A stretch of DNA of 64,000 nt, from the NCBI GenBank assembly GCA_033182465.1, contig CP137322.1, forward strand, positions 930,001 through 994,000, given 5' to 3'. This stretch comes from Sanghuangporus weigelae. Taxonomy: Eukaryota > Basidiomycota > Agaricomycetes > Hymenochaetales > Hymenochaetaceae. The notes beneath the pieces are model-generated. The model worked only from the letters and a program-made list of their open reading frames with translations, searched no databases and was not told where the DNA came from. Shown one piece after another: positions 9,484-24,400 of this stretch (the stretch's first letter is position 1; each line of letters begins with the position of its first letter). The position numbers were made by a program, and so were the translations under genes.

Positions 9484-10531
9484 ATGGGTACGTCGTCACC
9501 GTAGCTTTCGCCTCGACGTCGTACAATTCTACTGACCATGTATCTTGACTATTTTTGATGCTACTCGTTATTCGGATGGTATTCTCTAGGTATCTCGCGC
9601 ACCTCAAGACACAAGCGCTCTGCAACCGGCGCCCAGCGTGCGCACTACCGCAAGAAGAGGAAGTTCGAGCTCGGTCGCCAGCCCGCTAACACCAGGCTCG
9701 GGGCTAAGCGCATCCACACCGTCCGCACGCGTGGCGGGAACCACAAATTCCGTGCTCTTCGTTTGGATTCGGGCAACTTTGCGTGGGGATCTGAACATGT
9801 AACGAAGAAGACGAGGATCATTGGTGTCGTGCGTATTATTCCCTAATTTCTGCTGCTGGGATTTTGCTGGGACAAGAAGGAATGATTGATGTGATATTTT
9901 GAACGATTGAAGGTGTACAATGCGTCGAACAATGAACTTGTCCGCACGAACACACTCGTTAAGGGGGCCATCATCCAGATCGACGCGACGCCCTTCAGAC
10001 AGTGGTATGAATCTCACGTACGTATCTTCTCATCCTATCATCCCGGAAGGCTGTATCTGACAGAGCTTCCTTCGTCATAGTACGCTCAACCCGTTTCTGC
10101 CAAGCTCGCAAAAAGCGCCCAAGGAGCCGAGGGCGAAGAGGAGAAGAAGAAGTCCAACCACGTCAAACGCATCCTTGAAGAGAGGAAAAAAGGTCAGTCA
10201 CCTCACCCGACCATTTACCCACACTTCTCTCGTTTTTCAAGCTTCTACGTTTCTGACGCTATAATTCTCATCTTCGTCGTCCAGATTCTAAAATCGAGCC
10301 CGCACTCGCTGCCCAATTCGGCGCGGGTCGTCTGTACGCTTCGATCTCCAGCCGACCAGGCCAGTCCGGTCGGTCAGACGGCTACATCCTCGAAGGCAAG
10401 GAGCTCGAGGTACGCTCATCCTCCTGTATTCTGTCCTTTACCTTCGCTCATAACCCCACCCTTTTTTTTGCTCTCAGTTCTACATTCGTAAACTGCGTAC
10501 CGGAAAGCAGAGGCACGCCCACGCTGCGTAA
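9484..10531 (+). CDS. RPS8: 40S ribosomal protein eS8 (RPS8), 212 aa
   Basis: Six exons (9484-9487, 9590-9828, 9913-10017, 10081-10192, 10285-10409, 10478-10531) give 213 codons. The first coding exon is only ATG plus one base, and the join restores the invariant MGISR start. Family signatures run in order: [88 protein letters not shown] and [18 protein letters not shown]. Length equals the normal eukaryotic protein (about 200-210 residues). It is a structural component of the small ribosomal subunit, binding 18S rRNA. Splitting the start codon from the body by an intron is common in fungal ribosomal protein genes. It converges with UGP1. Confidence 0.97.
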
Positions 10532-10973
10532 ACTAACAACTTTGTTCTCCTATCCTTACCGTTTCCGTCCACCTGGAGGTTATGTATTACACGGCTCGGC
10601 AGAATATGCCTCAACTGCTGTGTTATGTCTTCCGTATGTAGCTCCAACATGCTTCTTTTGAAATACATTACCACGGTGTGATCCGACTTTGAGCAAAGGA
10701 ACTGACCGAGGCACTAGCACCAGTGTCACAGCAGTAGATTTCATTTTTTTCAGCGCATTCAATAACAAGATGCCACCGTTTATACTTTTTTTTAATAAAT
10801 AGAAGAACGCAAGAACATCTACGTAAAAAGACAAACAAATTATGCTGAAAACAGTGAGACGACAAACAAAAACAGTCCGCGTATTTCCAGCGTAGAATCC
10901 TCTAACCCTGCATCGTCCTGACTTGCCCTATCAAAAGTGGTATACGTGTCCTTGATTTCCCTACAACTAGCGA
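10532..10973. other. Convergent 3' regions of RPS8 and UGP1
   Basis: About 440 bases between two stop codons facing each other. It is AT-rich, with a T-run near 10741-10752 and a further T/A tract near 10785-10800. It probably carries both polyadenylation regions. No gene seen. Confidence 0.4.
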
Positions 10974-13021
<2,048 letters not shown>

Positions 13022-14941
13022 TCTGTAGCAAGGATGTCAGAGATGAATCGTATACAACGAGAGGAGGAGATGGAAAGGATGTAAGGAAAGGAAGGGTGGA
13101 TGCTTTAACTAGTAGTGTGACGCTGGTGACAGACGCCGCACGTGTCTGCATATCATATATAAACGCTTCCGCCGATCCATTTCAAAAAAATGCGCACACG
13201 CGGGAGTGCGACTCCGATGGCGACGCGAAGGGAAGCCGCAACAAAGGAGAGACAGAAATGAAAAGAGAAAGGGGGACAGACCTTGAGATGGTGGTAAAGG
13301 AAGAGGGAGAAGAGGGGGTAACTGGACTATGGACGGTTCGATGGCGTTTTAAACCGGGGCGGATATGGATATGGATCTGTGGAGATGGTACCCGCGATGA
13401 TGAACCGTATTCCTCCTCTCTTTCTGGCTCGAAAAATATTCCAGTAGGACTACTTGTATTGTTAGCGAGGGTAGTGGTACTGTTTTCTTCACTGATTGTC
13501 CAGATCGTCAGGGCACTGGCAGTACCAGTATTCGTCCGGCTCTTCTCCACTGCGAGTCGGCTGCTGGCACGCCTGGAAGATGGTCCCGGCTCACCGAGCA
13601 TATCCCTATCCCCATCCTGCCAGTGCACACGAGCACCTCGCTCGCCCTTGTATGCGGAAAACGAACGTGTGCCCACAATATCCAGCAACATACCTATCAG
13701 GGAGGAACAGGAGGAAGAATCGCCCACGCGGGACGCGTATGGCACTTATATTATCGGACTCGATGGCGAATACAAGCGACGGCTAGCTATCACCAAGAGC
13801 GAAATTAATTGCTGAGTTGGTTCAAGCGAAGCGACTCGGACAGCCCGTCTGAGAGCTGCATCATTCGCTCAGACCGCCCATTTTTGCCCGTGTTTCGCTG
13901 TGTTCCTGCACCTGCTGTTCCTGTTTTTCCACCGATACAGTCTCCCGCTCAAGCCGCACTAATATTCATCAATTTTCGTTCTAGACCTTCCGGCTATCCA
14001 TCCTGGTCGCCCCTCGCATGCTATTCGTCCACTCGCGGATATGCTAATTATTATCCTTCTCTTTCGCTAGCCGATGCGTCAACTTATCGTGTAGAGATTG
14101 CATTTTTATATCTTGACAATTTGCAATTTCCCATTTAATTATTGAGTATTCTATGACCTCTTTATCGCATATCTTCTCCATCTTCTTTTCGCGGAAACCC
14201 AGCAGAAGAATGAAGGCACTTTTTCAAATGCACCCTCCTTTGCGGAAGCGCCATCGGAAGAACGAAGGTAAATACGGAAGATTAGACCGCCCTGACAAAA
14301 TTGCGGACATCTCCAGACATCTCCTTGCTGAGCCATCTGCTCGAATTTTCCACGTCTTCTTCCTCAATCTGCTTCAGGCCGGTTGAAAATGCCCGGGCCC
14401 TTTCTTTATGTTAAACTATGCGGCCTGCAGGAACTGAGATGTCAGTACGGGCCCGTATACGCCGGTACCTGGAACCAGTGGCTCATAATATTGTTCGCCG
14501 GCGCCGCTCTGGCCGTCAGGACATCGACTCGCCGTATGGCCGTCGAAGCACATGCAACTTCGGATCGAGGAGGATAGAAGCCATACTGCTGGGTTTCTTG
14601 CCTATTGAGTTGAGTAGACGAAACAGCCAGTTCGCGAGTATAAGAAAAGAATACAACGTCTTCAGTACCTTTGTTGCTCGGATGCCTCGACTTAGGTGCC
14701 TCAACGATAACGACGCTCCGCTTTTTGAATCAGCATCAAATCCTATTTCTGAGACTGGACTTTTAATGCGGCTTTAATGACGCCAAGGAGCACAACGTGA
14801 GAAAAGACGAGAGCGCCACGTAATTGATTGCCGATCATCGTCGATCATTCTCCGAATGAAAGATTTGATTTATGGTTCCGTCTTCCAGTGACTTCATTCA
14901 CTACTTATCAGTGCGAACGACCACTTCCTGGCTTTATTTGC
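13022..14941. other. Long divergent intergenic region between UGP1 and the Cdc1-like gene
   Basis: About 1.9 kb. The first ~800 bases are GC-rich and open in several frames on both strands, but none resembles a known protein, so I read them as promoter and 5' leader DNA of UGP1. A TATA-like TATATAAA lies near 13157. From about 13830 the sequence has C/T-rich tracts typical of fungal promoters and leaders. A small frame at 14383-14577 is not supported by anything else. Confidence 0.4.
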
Positions 14942-17623
14942 ATGAAGAAGCGAGTCAAAAGCGCATCGCACTTCCTTCGCCCTCGTTCACTCTTACCGAA
15001 GAGCCCCGTTTCGGCCGTCCGCGCCGTCTGGATTCTAGCTGTCCTCTGGTACGAACTCGGTGCCTTCCGTTGGGACCTCGCGGGATGTCGTTGGCCCGAT
15101 GCTGAACTTGATCGTGTGTTGAAAGACGAAGAGGTCAGTGTTGCTTCCGCTTTTGAGCGCAGCGTGCCTCATGTGATTGGGGGAGGCTATCTTCATCTAT
15201 GGGACGGTCCGAAGGCACACATGAGAGGAATCCAGAGCCTGTGATGCCTTTCTTCATCATGCCTTGAAAGATTATCGCAACTTTGAGTTGATGTTCTTCC
15301 TTCCTTTTCTCCAGGACAGCTCCTCTTCTATTTCCCTGACGCACGTGCTGCTCATTGCAGACCCACAAATACGTGCTCCGCGTAGACACCCGGCCTGGAG
15401 GCGCTGGCTGCATCTGACGGACCTTGCACTTCGGAAACGATGGTCTTTTGTCCGTCGCGTCCGTCCAGATGTTGTTGTGTTCCTTGGTGATATGCTGGAC
15501 AGAGGGCGTTACGCCGACGATGACGAGTAAGTATATCTCTTCTCGAGGATTTCATGGACATTTCTCCCGTCTCCTGCCGCGTGACTTGTTCCTCTACATC
15601 TTTTCTCCATTAAAAGAAATGAGGGTCAGTTGTACACGTTTCGCACGTCGAACTCGTGAAGAGTATCCTCCCCTTCCGGACTTACGTTCATTCTTCATAT
15701 AACGGAGCTATATGATAGTGCAGTCCGGTATGAGCAACCCTCCTTCGTTCAGCTCTCTTCTAGACTAGAAAAGTCTCGTCATAATCATCATCTTGCCGAT
15801 GATTGTGACGATGATAAAGTTCCAGATTTGTCGAGAGAGCAGATAATTTTCTCGCTCGCAGGCTCTGTCCACTGTCATCCCTATGACATTTCCCTGTGCC
15901 TGTCTAAATGTATGACTGCCTACTGAAATACATTGGTATGGCTTTCGTCGCCGGTGAACTTCTCATTTAGGTATCGCGAGTCTTTTGAGTACTTCAAGTC
16001 CATATTCTCGGTCGAGCCAGATACGAAGGTTTATTATGTTCCAGGTAACCATGACATAGGGTATGTCTCTGTGCTTTTACGCAGCCTGTCTTCGCCAGAC
16101 TGATGCATCGCAATCGTTTGGTAGGCTCGGTCCCAGTTCGAGGATGAATACAGCTCATGCCCGAAGGCGCTACACCAAATACTTCGGTCCACTCAACAAT
16201 AAAGTGAGCATCGCCAACCATACACTGATCATGCTCGACTCTCCGGGCCTTGCCGACGAGGACTACAGACGAGCAGGTACAGGCAAGTCATTCGAGGATT
16301 GGCAAGCCATCCCGGGTGGAACGATTGATTTTATAAACAGCTTTGCTGGAGGTTCGTATTTCTTGAACTATTATTTCCATTTTCATTCATATTAATTGAC
16401 TTGATGGTGATTGCGCTATAGTGGGATCTGAAGAACCTGTTGTTCTATTCAGTCATATCCCATTGTTCAGACCGGATACCGCAGGGTGCGGGGCCCTGAG
16501 AGAAAGGGGCAATATCCGCCGTGGAGTCGGTCATGGATTCCAGAATATGTTGATGAGGGATACTACGAGGTATATCCTGCGATATGTGAGACCTGCCGTA
16601 GTCTTCAGGTAAGGTTCCCTTTCAAATAGATTAGATACCCCTTTGAACTAACTAAATTTGATCAGTGGCAATGATCATGACTATTGCGAATACACTCATA
16701 GCATACCCTTGCTCTCCGAAGGCCCAGAGGCCAAAATCGATTATGTGCGAGAAGTAACGGTCAAAGCGATTTCATCCATCGGAGATATTCGACGACCAGG
16801 CTTCCAGCTTCTTTCCCTTTCAGAATCTTCTATCCACCAGACGGATGGAAAGACGTTCGCAGATGCACCATGCTTCCTCCATGGAGAGCGGGATATCTAC
16901 TTCGGACGATACCTTCCGCTTCTTATTTTATCTTTATTCGTACTCCTTGCTACCGCCATTAGGCGACACTGGCCTACATGGCAGCGTTCGGGCGGTTCTC
17001 GACAGGATTTGGATACAAATCCTGATATGAATGAGACTTTACCACTCTCTGCAGCTCCACATGATGATTCGAGCAAGGAATACTTGGATCCGACCACCTT
17101 GTATAATTCTGGACGTACAGCAGGATCCTCGAGTCTCGCACCAATGCTACGCGCCCACGCAAACGGCCAGTTCACTCCTCATACTCCTGATTTCTCCGTC
17201 GGTGGGAGCGTACCGAGGGAGTTCCGAACTTCCGCGCAAGCTGCGTACGTAGCGAGTGGATCAGAAGATACCGAAGGCGACGAGGAAATCCCCGAGCAAA
17301 TGACTCGGTATCGTGGCACATCGGACAAAGGGAGCGATTATCTGCGGCTCACACTTGATCGAGCCCGTCGAAAGCGTCGGCTAGCTTGGACATGGACGTT
17401 TGAGCTTGGTGGACGTAGAAGACGACTGGTTGTCGGTGTGCCTTTCCTGATGGAACATGTAGCTCGGACATTCTGGAGAGCCACCGTCTCTAATTTGAGA
17501 GGAGGACATGCGAATAGATCTGGGACGGAGAGCATCTTATTGGACTTTTTGATTAGTGTTTTGGTTGTTGGTTGGCCATCTATCTTTTTGCTTTGTATCA
17601 TCTATTTTGTTTTGCTTAGATGA
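14942..17623 (+). CDS. Cdc1/MPPE1-family membrane metallophosphoesterase, 621 aa
   Basis: Six exons (14942-15133, 15315-15526, 15971-16060, 16125-16351, 16422-16608, 16666-17623) give 622 codons. Metallophosphoesterase motifs appear in order: ADPQ in VLLIADPQIR, GDMLDRG, GNHDIG, SHIPLFR, and GNDHDYC in place of the usual GHxH-type last motif. A hydrophobic segment near residue 30 (AVWILAVLWYELG) and two near the C-terminus (LPLLILSLFVLLATAI; LISVLVVGWPSIFLLC) fit a membrane-anchored enzyme. Family members (yeast Cdc1/Ted1, animal MPPE1) are Mn-dependent and remove ethanolamine-phosphate from GPI glycans in the ER/Golgi, so GPI-anchor remodelling is the likely role. A long acidic, Ser-rich loop (about residues 390-520) separates the last catalytic motif from the final helix. 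The third exon follows a 444-base intron, the least certain join. Confidence 0.88.
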
Positions 17624-17837
17624 AGCATGGATGCTTCCACTCTGCTCACTTAGTATCTCCTGTACTTCTTCGTTTGCTCTGACATCCGTGTAAAAGGAAG
17701 TAATGCTAAGATTACAAGTCAACTATATTTCTGTCGGAGTTCGAAATTCTAGACGCGTCCTCGCATCGAGAGCACGTGCAGACTTGTAGGAGCAGGTTCA
17801 TCAGACACACCGACAACGAGAAAGCCAATTGTATGAC

Positions 17838-19342
17838 ATGACGCAGACGTCTTTGCTCAATTATGAGGCACCATGTATGTTCAGGTTTGAGGCATCTGAA
17901 AACCACGTACTCGAAGCTGACGTTTCGAACATCGGACCTCAGGGTCGGTGTACGCGCTGGATTGGTGTAAAACTCCAGCACCCGGACAACATTCACGCCC
18001 TCGAACCGCATATCGGCTCGCTTTAGGATCATTTACAGAAGACTCGCGGAATAGGCTTGCGATTATAGGATTGCAAGATGAACGAGTACTCATCGAGGAT
18101 GACTACGATTACGAGCAGCACGCTGATTTCGTCTCGCTCGTCGAAGCGCATCACGGTTATCCTGCAACTAGTGTACAGTGGCAGCCTGCATCTGCGGCAA
18201 CTTTAGGTCACTCAGGATCGGAACTGATTGCGACGTCGGGTGATGCACTGCGTGTGTGGGAGACTGCTAGTGATAGTCCTAGCTCGGGCGGTAGTACTTA
18301 CGTCGGAGCTAAGCAGTCAGGTGGTGGCCATCGGCTCACTTTAAAGAGCACTTTATCCGGGGTCTGTCAATTTCCTTTGCTACTTATCTGATGTTTTTCA
18401 TGCACAATCACGTCTGCAGTCAAAAGTGCAGCAGCCAGGGAACACAGGGGCCCCGATCACCAATTTCTCGTGGAACGAGAAATCACCATCAATGATCGTA
18501 ACATCCTCAATCGACACGACATGTACCGTTTGGAACATCGATACAGCGAGCGCTGTAACGCAGCTCATCGCGCATGACCGCGAAGTGTACGACGTCGCTT
18601 GGCTTTCGGGTTCTACAGACATCTTCGTCTCCGTCGGTGCGGATGGCTCGTTACGAGCATTCGATCTACGTTCCCTGGAACATTCAACCATTCTTTACGA
18701 GACGCCAACGCCGAAACCCCAGAGTGTTGCCGCTCAGAACGCAGCTGCAGCTGGTAGACCGGCGACGTCACCGCTGTTGCGAATCGCGTTCAATCCTGCT
18801 GATGCGAATTATATGAGCACGTTCCATATCGATTCGAATGATGTCCAGATACTCGACATGCGCAGTCCCGGGCAACCCGTGTTGGAGTTGAAGGCTCATA
18901 AAGCGCCGATCAACGCTCTGGGATGGGGTTCTGCTGACCAGCCTTTCCTCGCAACAGCAGGTAAATATTCGATGTGTGTATTTTATTTTGCGAATTAGAT
19001 CCTGACTCCGTCACAGCGGACGATTGTCAACTTCTCCTCTGGGATATCACCCAACAACCTATACGACCCCCTTCCAGCACTCTATCTAGTCGAGGTCCAA
19101 ATTCGCCTCGGGCATCAAGCGCAGCATCAGGCAACTCGACAAGCGGATCTTCATCCTCATCGTCCAAAAAGCCCAAGCTGCTGACGGATCCCATCTACGC
19201 GTACACAGCGCCTGCAGAGATCGGAAATCTATGCTGGAGTCCTCAAATCGCAGGTATGGCTATGGCTTCAGGTCATTCGACCGCTCCTGGAGAGTGGGTC
19301 GCGATCACTATGGGGAAGAGCGTCAAAGCTCTCAAGGTTTGA
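17838..19342 (+). CDS. WD40-repeat protein of the WDR68/DCAF7/AN11 type, 440 aa
   Basis: Four exons (17838-17874, 17943-18361, 18420-18960, 19017-19342) give 441 codons. The N-terminus (MTQTSLLNYEAPW, then VYALDWCKTPAP, LALGSFTEDSRNRLAIIGL) is the signature start of DCAF7/WDR68. WD-type units follow: SIDTTCTVWNIDT, AHDREVYDVAWLSGSTDIFV, SVGADGSLRAFDLRS, NDVQILDMRSPG, KAPINALGWGS and DDCQLLLWDI. The C-terminus contains IYAYTAPAEIGNLCWSP, also conserved. The protein is a beta-propeller scaffold that in other organisms binds DYRK-type kinases and DDB1-CUL4 ligases; that role is carried over from the family. A Ser-rich insertion (about residues 345-380) interrupts the last blades and is probably a surface loop. 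It starts about 215 bases after the Cdc1-like gene in the same direction. Confidence 0.93.
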
Positions 19343-19900
19343 GCTGTTGATCACCATCTATGGATATGTTCTGTCGTGTCTCCTTGTTTCAATTCATTCC
19401 AAAATGGCTGCTTGTCTGCCTTGATCTTTGGTTGCGCTGAGTTTTGCTAGATTTCGTCCCTGTATATATTCCAGATGTTTTCGTATTGCTATTGTATTAT
19501 CTTTCACACGCATTCTTTCGCGTATGGAACTGCAACTGAAACCGAATTCGTGTCTGTGCACTTCGGCGACGAAAAGTTTAACGGAAAAAAGTGCGATTCA
19601 ATTGATAATACTACAGAACAATATTCGAATGTGAACAGATAGTCATACAGAACGTAACGAGAACCATACAGTCGTACAGCGCAATAAATAAACTTTAATA
19701 GGATGCGCGATAGTCATACCATGGTATACAAAAGTAGGAAATCAATGTCAGCCCAAGGTATATTCGCAAGTTAAGATAGAATAAACAGACAATGAACGGA
19801 AGGGAATCAGGTTGTACAAAACAGGGAATGTTGGCGAAATTCGCCTTGTATCCAAGAATGGAGTAGCAGGCTGTGACGGTCTTGAGCAAACGCCTCGGCT
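19343..19900. other. Convergent 3' region
   Basis: Between the stop of the WD40 gene and the stop of the minus-strand low-complexity gene. It contains an AATAAATAAA-like poly(A) region near 19682-19693. No exon was recognised. Confidence 0.4.
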
Positions 19901-21051
19901 TTAGTATCCATATGAACTCGAGACGTAGTACGGCGAGGCACTGTAGCTTCCACTGTGTCTGTGTCTGTGCCTGCTTGAGGAGCGATGGCGTGAACCAGAT
20001 CGGTGACTGTGATGACTGTGGCTCCGATGATGTCCAGACGGCTGGATTACCGTAACCGGCGAAGTAGCGGCGTATGCAGGCTGGACGTATGAACCTGGGT
20101 ATGAGCCTGCGTATCCCGCCGTGTAGCCCGGGGAGGCATAAGCGGTCGCAGGAGTTCCGTACGAGGAAGGGTATGCACCACCGTAGGCGCTCGTGCCGTA
20201 TCCATATCCATACGAATCACCCATGTAAGGCGAGGGGGGACGTGAGTACGACCGCGACCTGAAAGGTGAGTGGGAGCGCAGCGAGGAAGCGGAGCCGCGT
20301 CGTGAAAGCCGGCCGCGTCCAGAATACGGATCGTACGCGGCGCTATCCATCAAAGCGTACTCAAAGATTCTGTCGGCTGTTGCTCCTGCTGAGTCGCAGG
20401 CTTCGAGACGCCCGTATGCGTCGGTAACGCGCCCGGTATATTGCCAGAGACGCGTCGCTAAATTTCAAATTCGATTATTAGCTGTGTTCCCAAACTCGAG
20501 ACGGAGAAAACTATATGCATACCCTCACTAACTGCAAGACCAATAAGCGCCTCCCTTTGACGCTCATTGTCGCCGGACAGCGGTTGCGCATATATTCCAT
20601 GATGATACTTCCAGTTGCGCCAGGCTTCGTAGGCTGCAGCTGCGCCGATTTCAATCGACCGCATATTGAGAATGTCACCCTGTAATAAAGGCGTTTGGTG
20701 GACTTCATTTTCGATTCGATTGAAACAAAAGCATACCAATCCGCCATATGCACGTCGATGCCAAATGCGAGCCTCCTCGAAGCTTAGTCCAATACTCGAG
20801 TGATTGCGCACTCTATTCCAAGCATAATCGTAAATATCTCTGCACAAGTGAATTTAAGTTTCGGTCAAAAATAGGGTTAAAGAAGATCAACGATGATGGA
20901 CATACGGATCGGCGAGGGCCCCATGCGCTCTATAATAGTCACGACCGCTCCAATTAGGCTGGGGCTGGTATGTAGGCTGCATAGGCGTGATGAACTGGTA
21001 GTTGGATGTGCCCCAGCCGGGTGCGTTGCGGTAGGCGTCGTAGTAGGCCAT
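19901..21051 (-). CDS. Helical protein with Tyr/Gly- and Ser/Arg/His-rich low-complexity tail, 320 aa
   Basis: Four exons (21051-20906, 20839-20737, 20679-20523, 20457-19901) join into 321 codons. The first ~50 residues are Tyr/Pro/Gln-rich (QFITPMQPTYQPQPNW). The centre (about residues 50-165) is helical and looks conserved: YDYAWNRVRNHSSIGLSFEE, AYGGLGDILNMRSIEIGAAA, YEAWRNWKYHHGIYAQPLSG and REALIGLAVSEATRLWQYTG. It loosely recalls the DUF3759/CipC-like helical proteins of fungi. From about residue 175 the tail is SR/RS-rich, then Tyr-Gly-Ala-Ser repeats (GYGYGTSAYGGAYPSSYGT), then His/Arg/Ser runs (HHRSHSHHSHRSGSRHRSSS). Such tails often drive condensation or RNA/membrane association, but no function can be assigned from sequence. 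It shares an upstream region with COG5. Confidence 0.75.
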
Positions 21052-21487
21052 GAGTGAATCAATCAGGGATAAACTCTTGGACAGTTGGAACTTGTGGGCT
21101 TATAAAGGGTCCGTGGGCAGCCGGCGCGCAGGAGACCTAGTGGTATACGGTTAGGGTCCATCAGAATACAATCCTGCATTTTATATTGTACAGACCCAGC
21201 ATCGCCTGACATACGGATGACCCCTCTTTGTTGGCGCTGTTTCATCCCAACTGGTCGTTGAGGACCCTCCAATTCTCTACTCTAGAAGGCGGGACGGCAC
21301 CGGCACGAGTCAGAAGTGTATCCGGCCTTGTCGGACCAAAAGTGTGTATTACTAAGCAAATGAAATCTGTAAGTAAGTATCTATCACGTGCACGTGGGAC
21401 GTCGTCCTTCCTGCCCGACGCGTAACGCGTTCTCCAAGTCCCGACACAAACGACGACCAATCCAGATGATCGGGCACTCTTCATAAC
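21052..21487. promoter_or_regulatory. Shared upstream region of two divergent genes
   Basis: About 436 bases separate the start of the low-complexity gene (-) from the start of COG5 (+), so both promoters must lie here. CACGTGCACGTG (two overlapping E-box-like words) occurs near 21386-21397. No coding exon is needed in this gap. Confidence 0.45.
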
Positions 21488-24400
21488 ATGCCAGGTTTGT
21501 AGTTGTACTATCAAACTACTAGATATACTAATCGATTTTGAAGATCCTCTTTACGATGCATTTTCTGGGCCCGATTTTGACGCAAATGAGTACGCGAATG
21601 CCATCCTAGCTGGTGAACCGTTTCCACCTCCGCATGCGACCTCGACTAGGGAACAGCAGCCTGGAAGAATAGCGAAGACATCCTCGTTAATATCCGAGCC
21701 TGCTAAAGAAGATATCTCCGTTGCAATATCAAAGCTCACTGTCGGTATTGATGATGTTTCAAAACAACTAAAGAATGTTGTGCGTACTTCCGCTTCCCCT
21801 GCTCCAAGAAATCCCGCTAACTGTAACTCTTGCTTTTTCTTATGTTCGTAATTATTTCTATACCAAATTCTCCCCCTTCACGATGAATGATTGTCGTCTT
21901 TGCATCTCGTTCGTATCAGGTAACTGCCAATCATGATAAGCTCCTTGTACAAGCAGCAGGCGTAGGTGCCCTCGAAGAAAAATTACGCACCGTTAAATCT
22001 GGGTTAGACGAAGTAACGGCGTCACAGGAGAAGTAAGCGTTTTGTTTTCCTCTGTGACTATTTTCTTTTCTTGTACTCATGTTTTGTGAATGAATGTTCT
22101 ACTTCGGCAAACATCTTCTCTGTGCTATTCTCTACGCTTGGTCACTCCTATCCGACTGCATATGACACATTTCTCGACCATCTTTGGCTACTCTTGTATC
22201 AATATATTATGCTTCTTCCTGTGGTCACTTGGCACATGTGCCCCATAACATCCGAGATGAACCTCCCTGGACGTATCTATCCGAATCTGCTGTTCGCCGT
22301 TAATATCTCGATCTTTCGGTGGAACGCGTTGTTCACGTTCCTGCGTTGATCTTTCTAACACCTTCTGTGTGGGTTTCTGTCTATTTATATCCCGATTTCT
22401 ATTTCTTCACGGTCATTATTATCCGTCGTGCGGGTCTCAAACCGCTCTTTGTTCAATGGTTAATACTGCAGAATACGCACGAAGGTTCGAGTACCATGCG
22501 CTTCAATTAGCATTCTTGCCAAGCGTATGGCTCGGCTTCAATGCGCAACCGACGCTTTACGTCGCACCGCTCGCTTCGTGGTCCTTGCACGTAGGCTTGA
22601 TGGGCAGATGGTTGAGCTGACTCGCCTCTCGGCGAGTGAAACTACAGATTCGAGTCCTGTTGTAAATGGGAAAACGGCGGTTAGCGGCAACAAGAATGCA
22701 GTAGCGCGAAACAGGGCTGAGAGTGATGTTCGGACAAGTATTTCTGAGAGTCGATCTAGTGACGATGTAGCAGGTTTGGGCAGCGAAACTGAAAAAGAAC
22801 GTGCAATTGCGAAATCTGCATTGACCCTTGCCGAACTCGGTGGGTCATATCATGAATTCTTCTTATAGACCATAGTACTGATTGATCTTTTTCAGCGGCA
22901 CTTCTGGACACACCTACAACGTCAAACCAGTATTCGCAATCATTGGATCAAGATGGCCGGGACGAAGCGACTGCTGATTCCATAGTGGAAGAAGAGTTTG
23001 ATAGTGTTGAAATCCCTCTCCGCTCGATTCATGCCGTTGCGAGCCATTTGCCTGCAATTGAATCAGCCCGTACAAAAATCACGTCTGAAATGGAGATTAT
23101 GGTGCTAACTGGCCTCACTGGTATTGTATGCGTCCTAATGTCTCTTTCCCGTTATCCTTGGTCCATGTCTCTTGCTTAGGCATTGTCTTCTAGAATCGTT
23201 CTCTCCTCGCTTCGTCACTACAGACCGCCCACAATCTGCGCGTACTGCCGGGCCTCGTTCAAACGCTTTTGGCGGATTTGACAGATGCTGTTGAGCAACG
23301 TATCAAGCTCGCTTTTGACATCGCGCAAATATCGAAGGAGCTGAATGCTAAGGGTGAGTTTCGTGCTTGATTGATGGCACATACAATAGCTAAACATTCT
23401 GCTTATATTCAGAACAAACGCCTACTACCTCAGGATTACTTTACCGATCCCGTATACGTACGGAACCTACCAACGCGACAGCACCGCAGTTCAGCGCAGC
23501 TTTGTGGTCTCGGCTGGAAGCCCTGATCGGTGAACTGGCTGACTGCTGTATCAAGGTTCGTTCATATGACACGTTGCAATGGAATGAGAGTTGAGCAAGT
23601 TTTCTTTTGGAAGGTTATCACTCTCGAGAAAGTCCTTCAGCTCAAGAAGGATACACTAACGCAAACAAATTTCATGGATGAAGCAATGAAAGTGAGCAGA
23701 CCCGCACGAGAGTACTAATTCGTTAACAAATCTTGCATGAAGGTGCTCGAAAATAAGCCGAGTTCGACTTTCTGGACTGTCTTGGCAAGGACTCTAGAGA
23801 AACATTGCAAAGAAGCATCACGAAGTACGTCAAAAAGCTCCTTCTACTTGTTCTTGCCAAACCTCATTCCGACGTTCTCCAGACTCCACCTTTATGCAAC
23901 AGACTTTGAGTTCGGGTTATCCGCGCCTCTTACGTCTTTTCCACGAGCTTTTTGCGAAGATCGCTGTTGAAACGGATACGACATATACCCAAGAAAGGCA
24001 GAGGTCTGCATTGGTTCACTTGCGTACATGGATGTTGAAGACTGATCGTTTCCTTACAGCCCAGAAACCATCCTCATCCTTCGTGCACTTTCTGTCTTTG
24101 AGCAAGCGTATTTGCAACGAGTTGCGAACCGTTTGAATGAAACAGTGGCTCAGAGCGTTGCGGGTGGGGCCCGAGCGCCGCCTGCTATGGGAGAAGGTTT
24201 GAGCATTGCCCGAGCTGCGGCAAATGAATTGGATACTGCCAAATTTGATCCGTTGCTGGTGAAAGCCGTCGCAAAGAACCTGCAGTCGAGTTTGGATATG
24301 TTATTGAGCAGATTGGATTCGTTGGTATGCCGATTCTTTGAGCAATGTTTGCGACATTGATTCATAGACATTCTGTGTGTAGATTGTGCGAGATAGATGG

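Noticed and set aside
13182-13745. Minus-strand open frame of 187 codons upstream of UGP1
   Set aside because: Starts at GTG, is Ser/Arg/Pro low complexity without recognisable residues, and lies in the UGP1 leader region.
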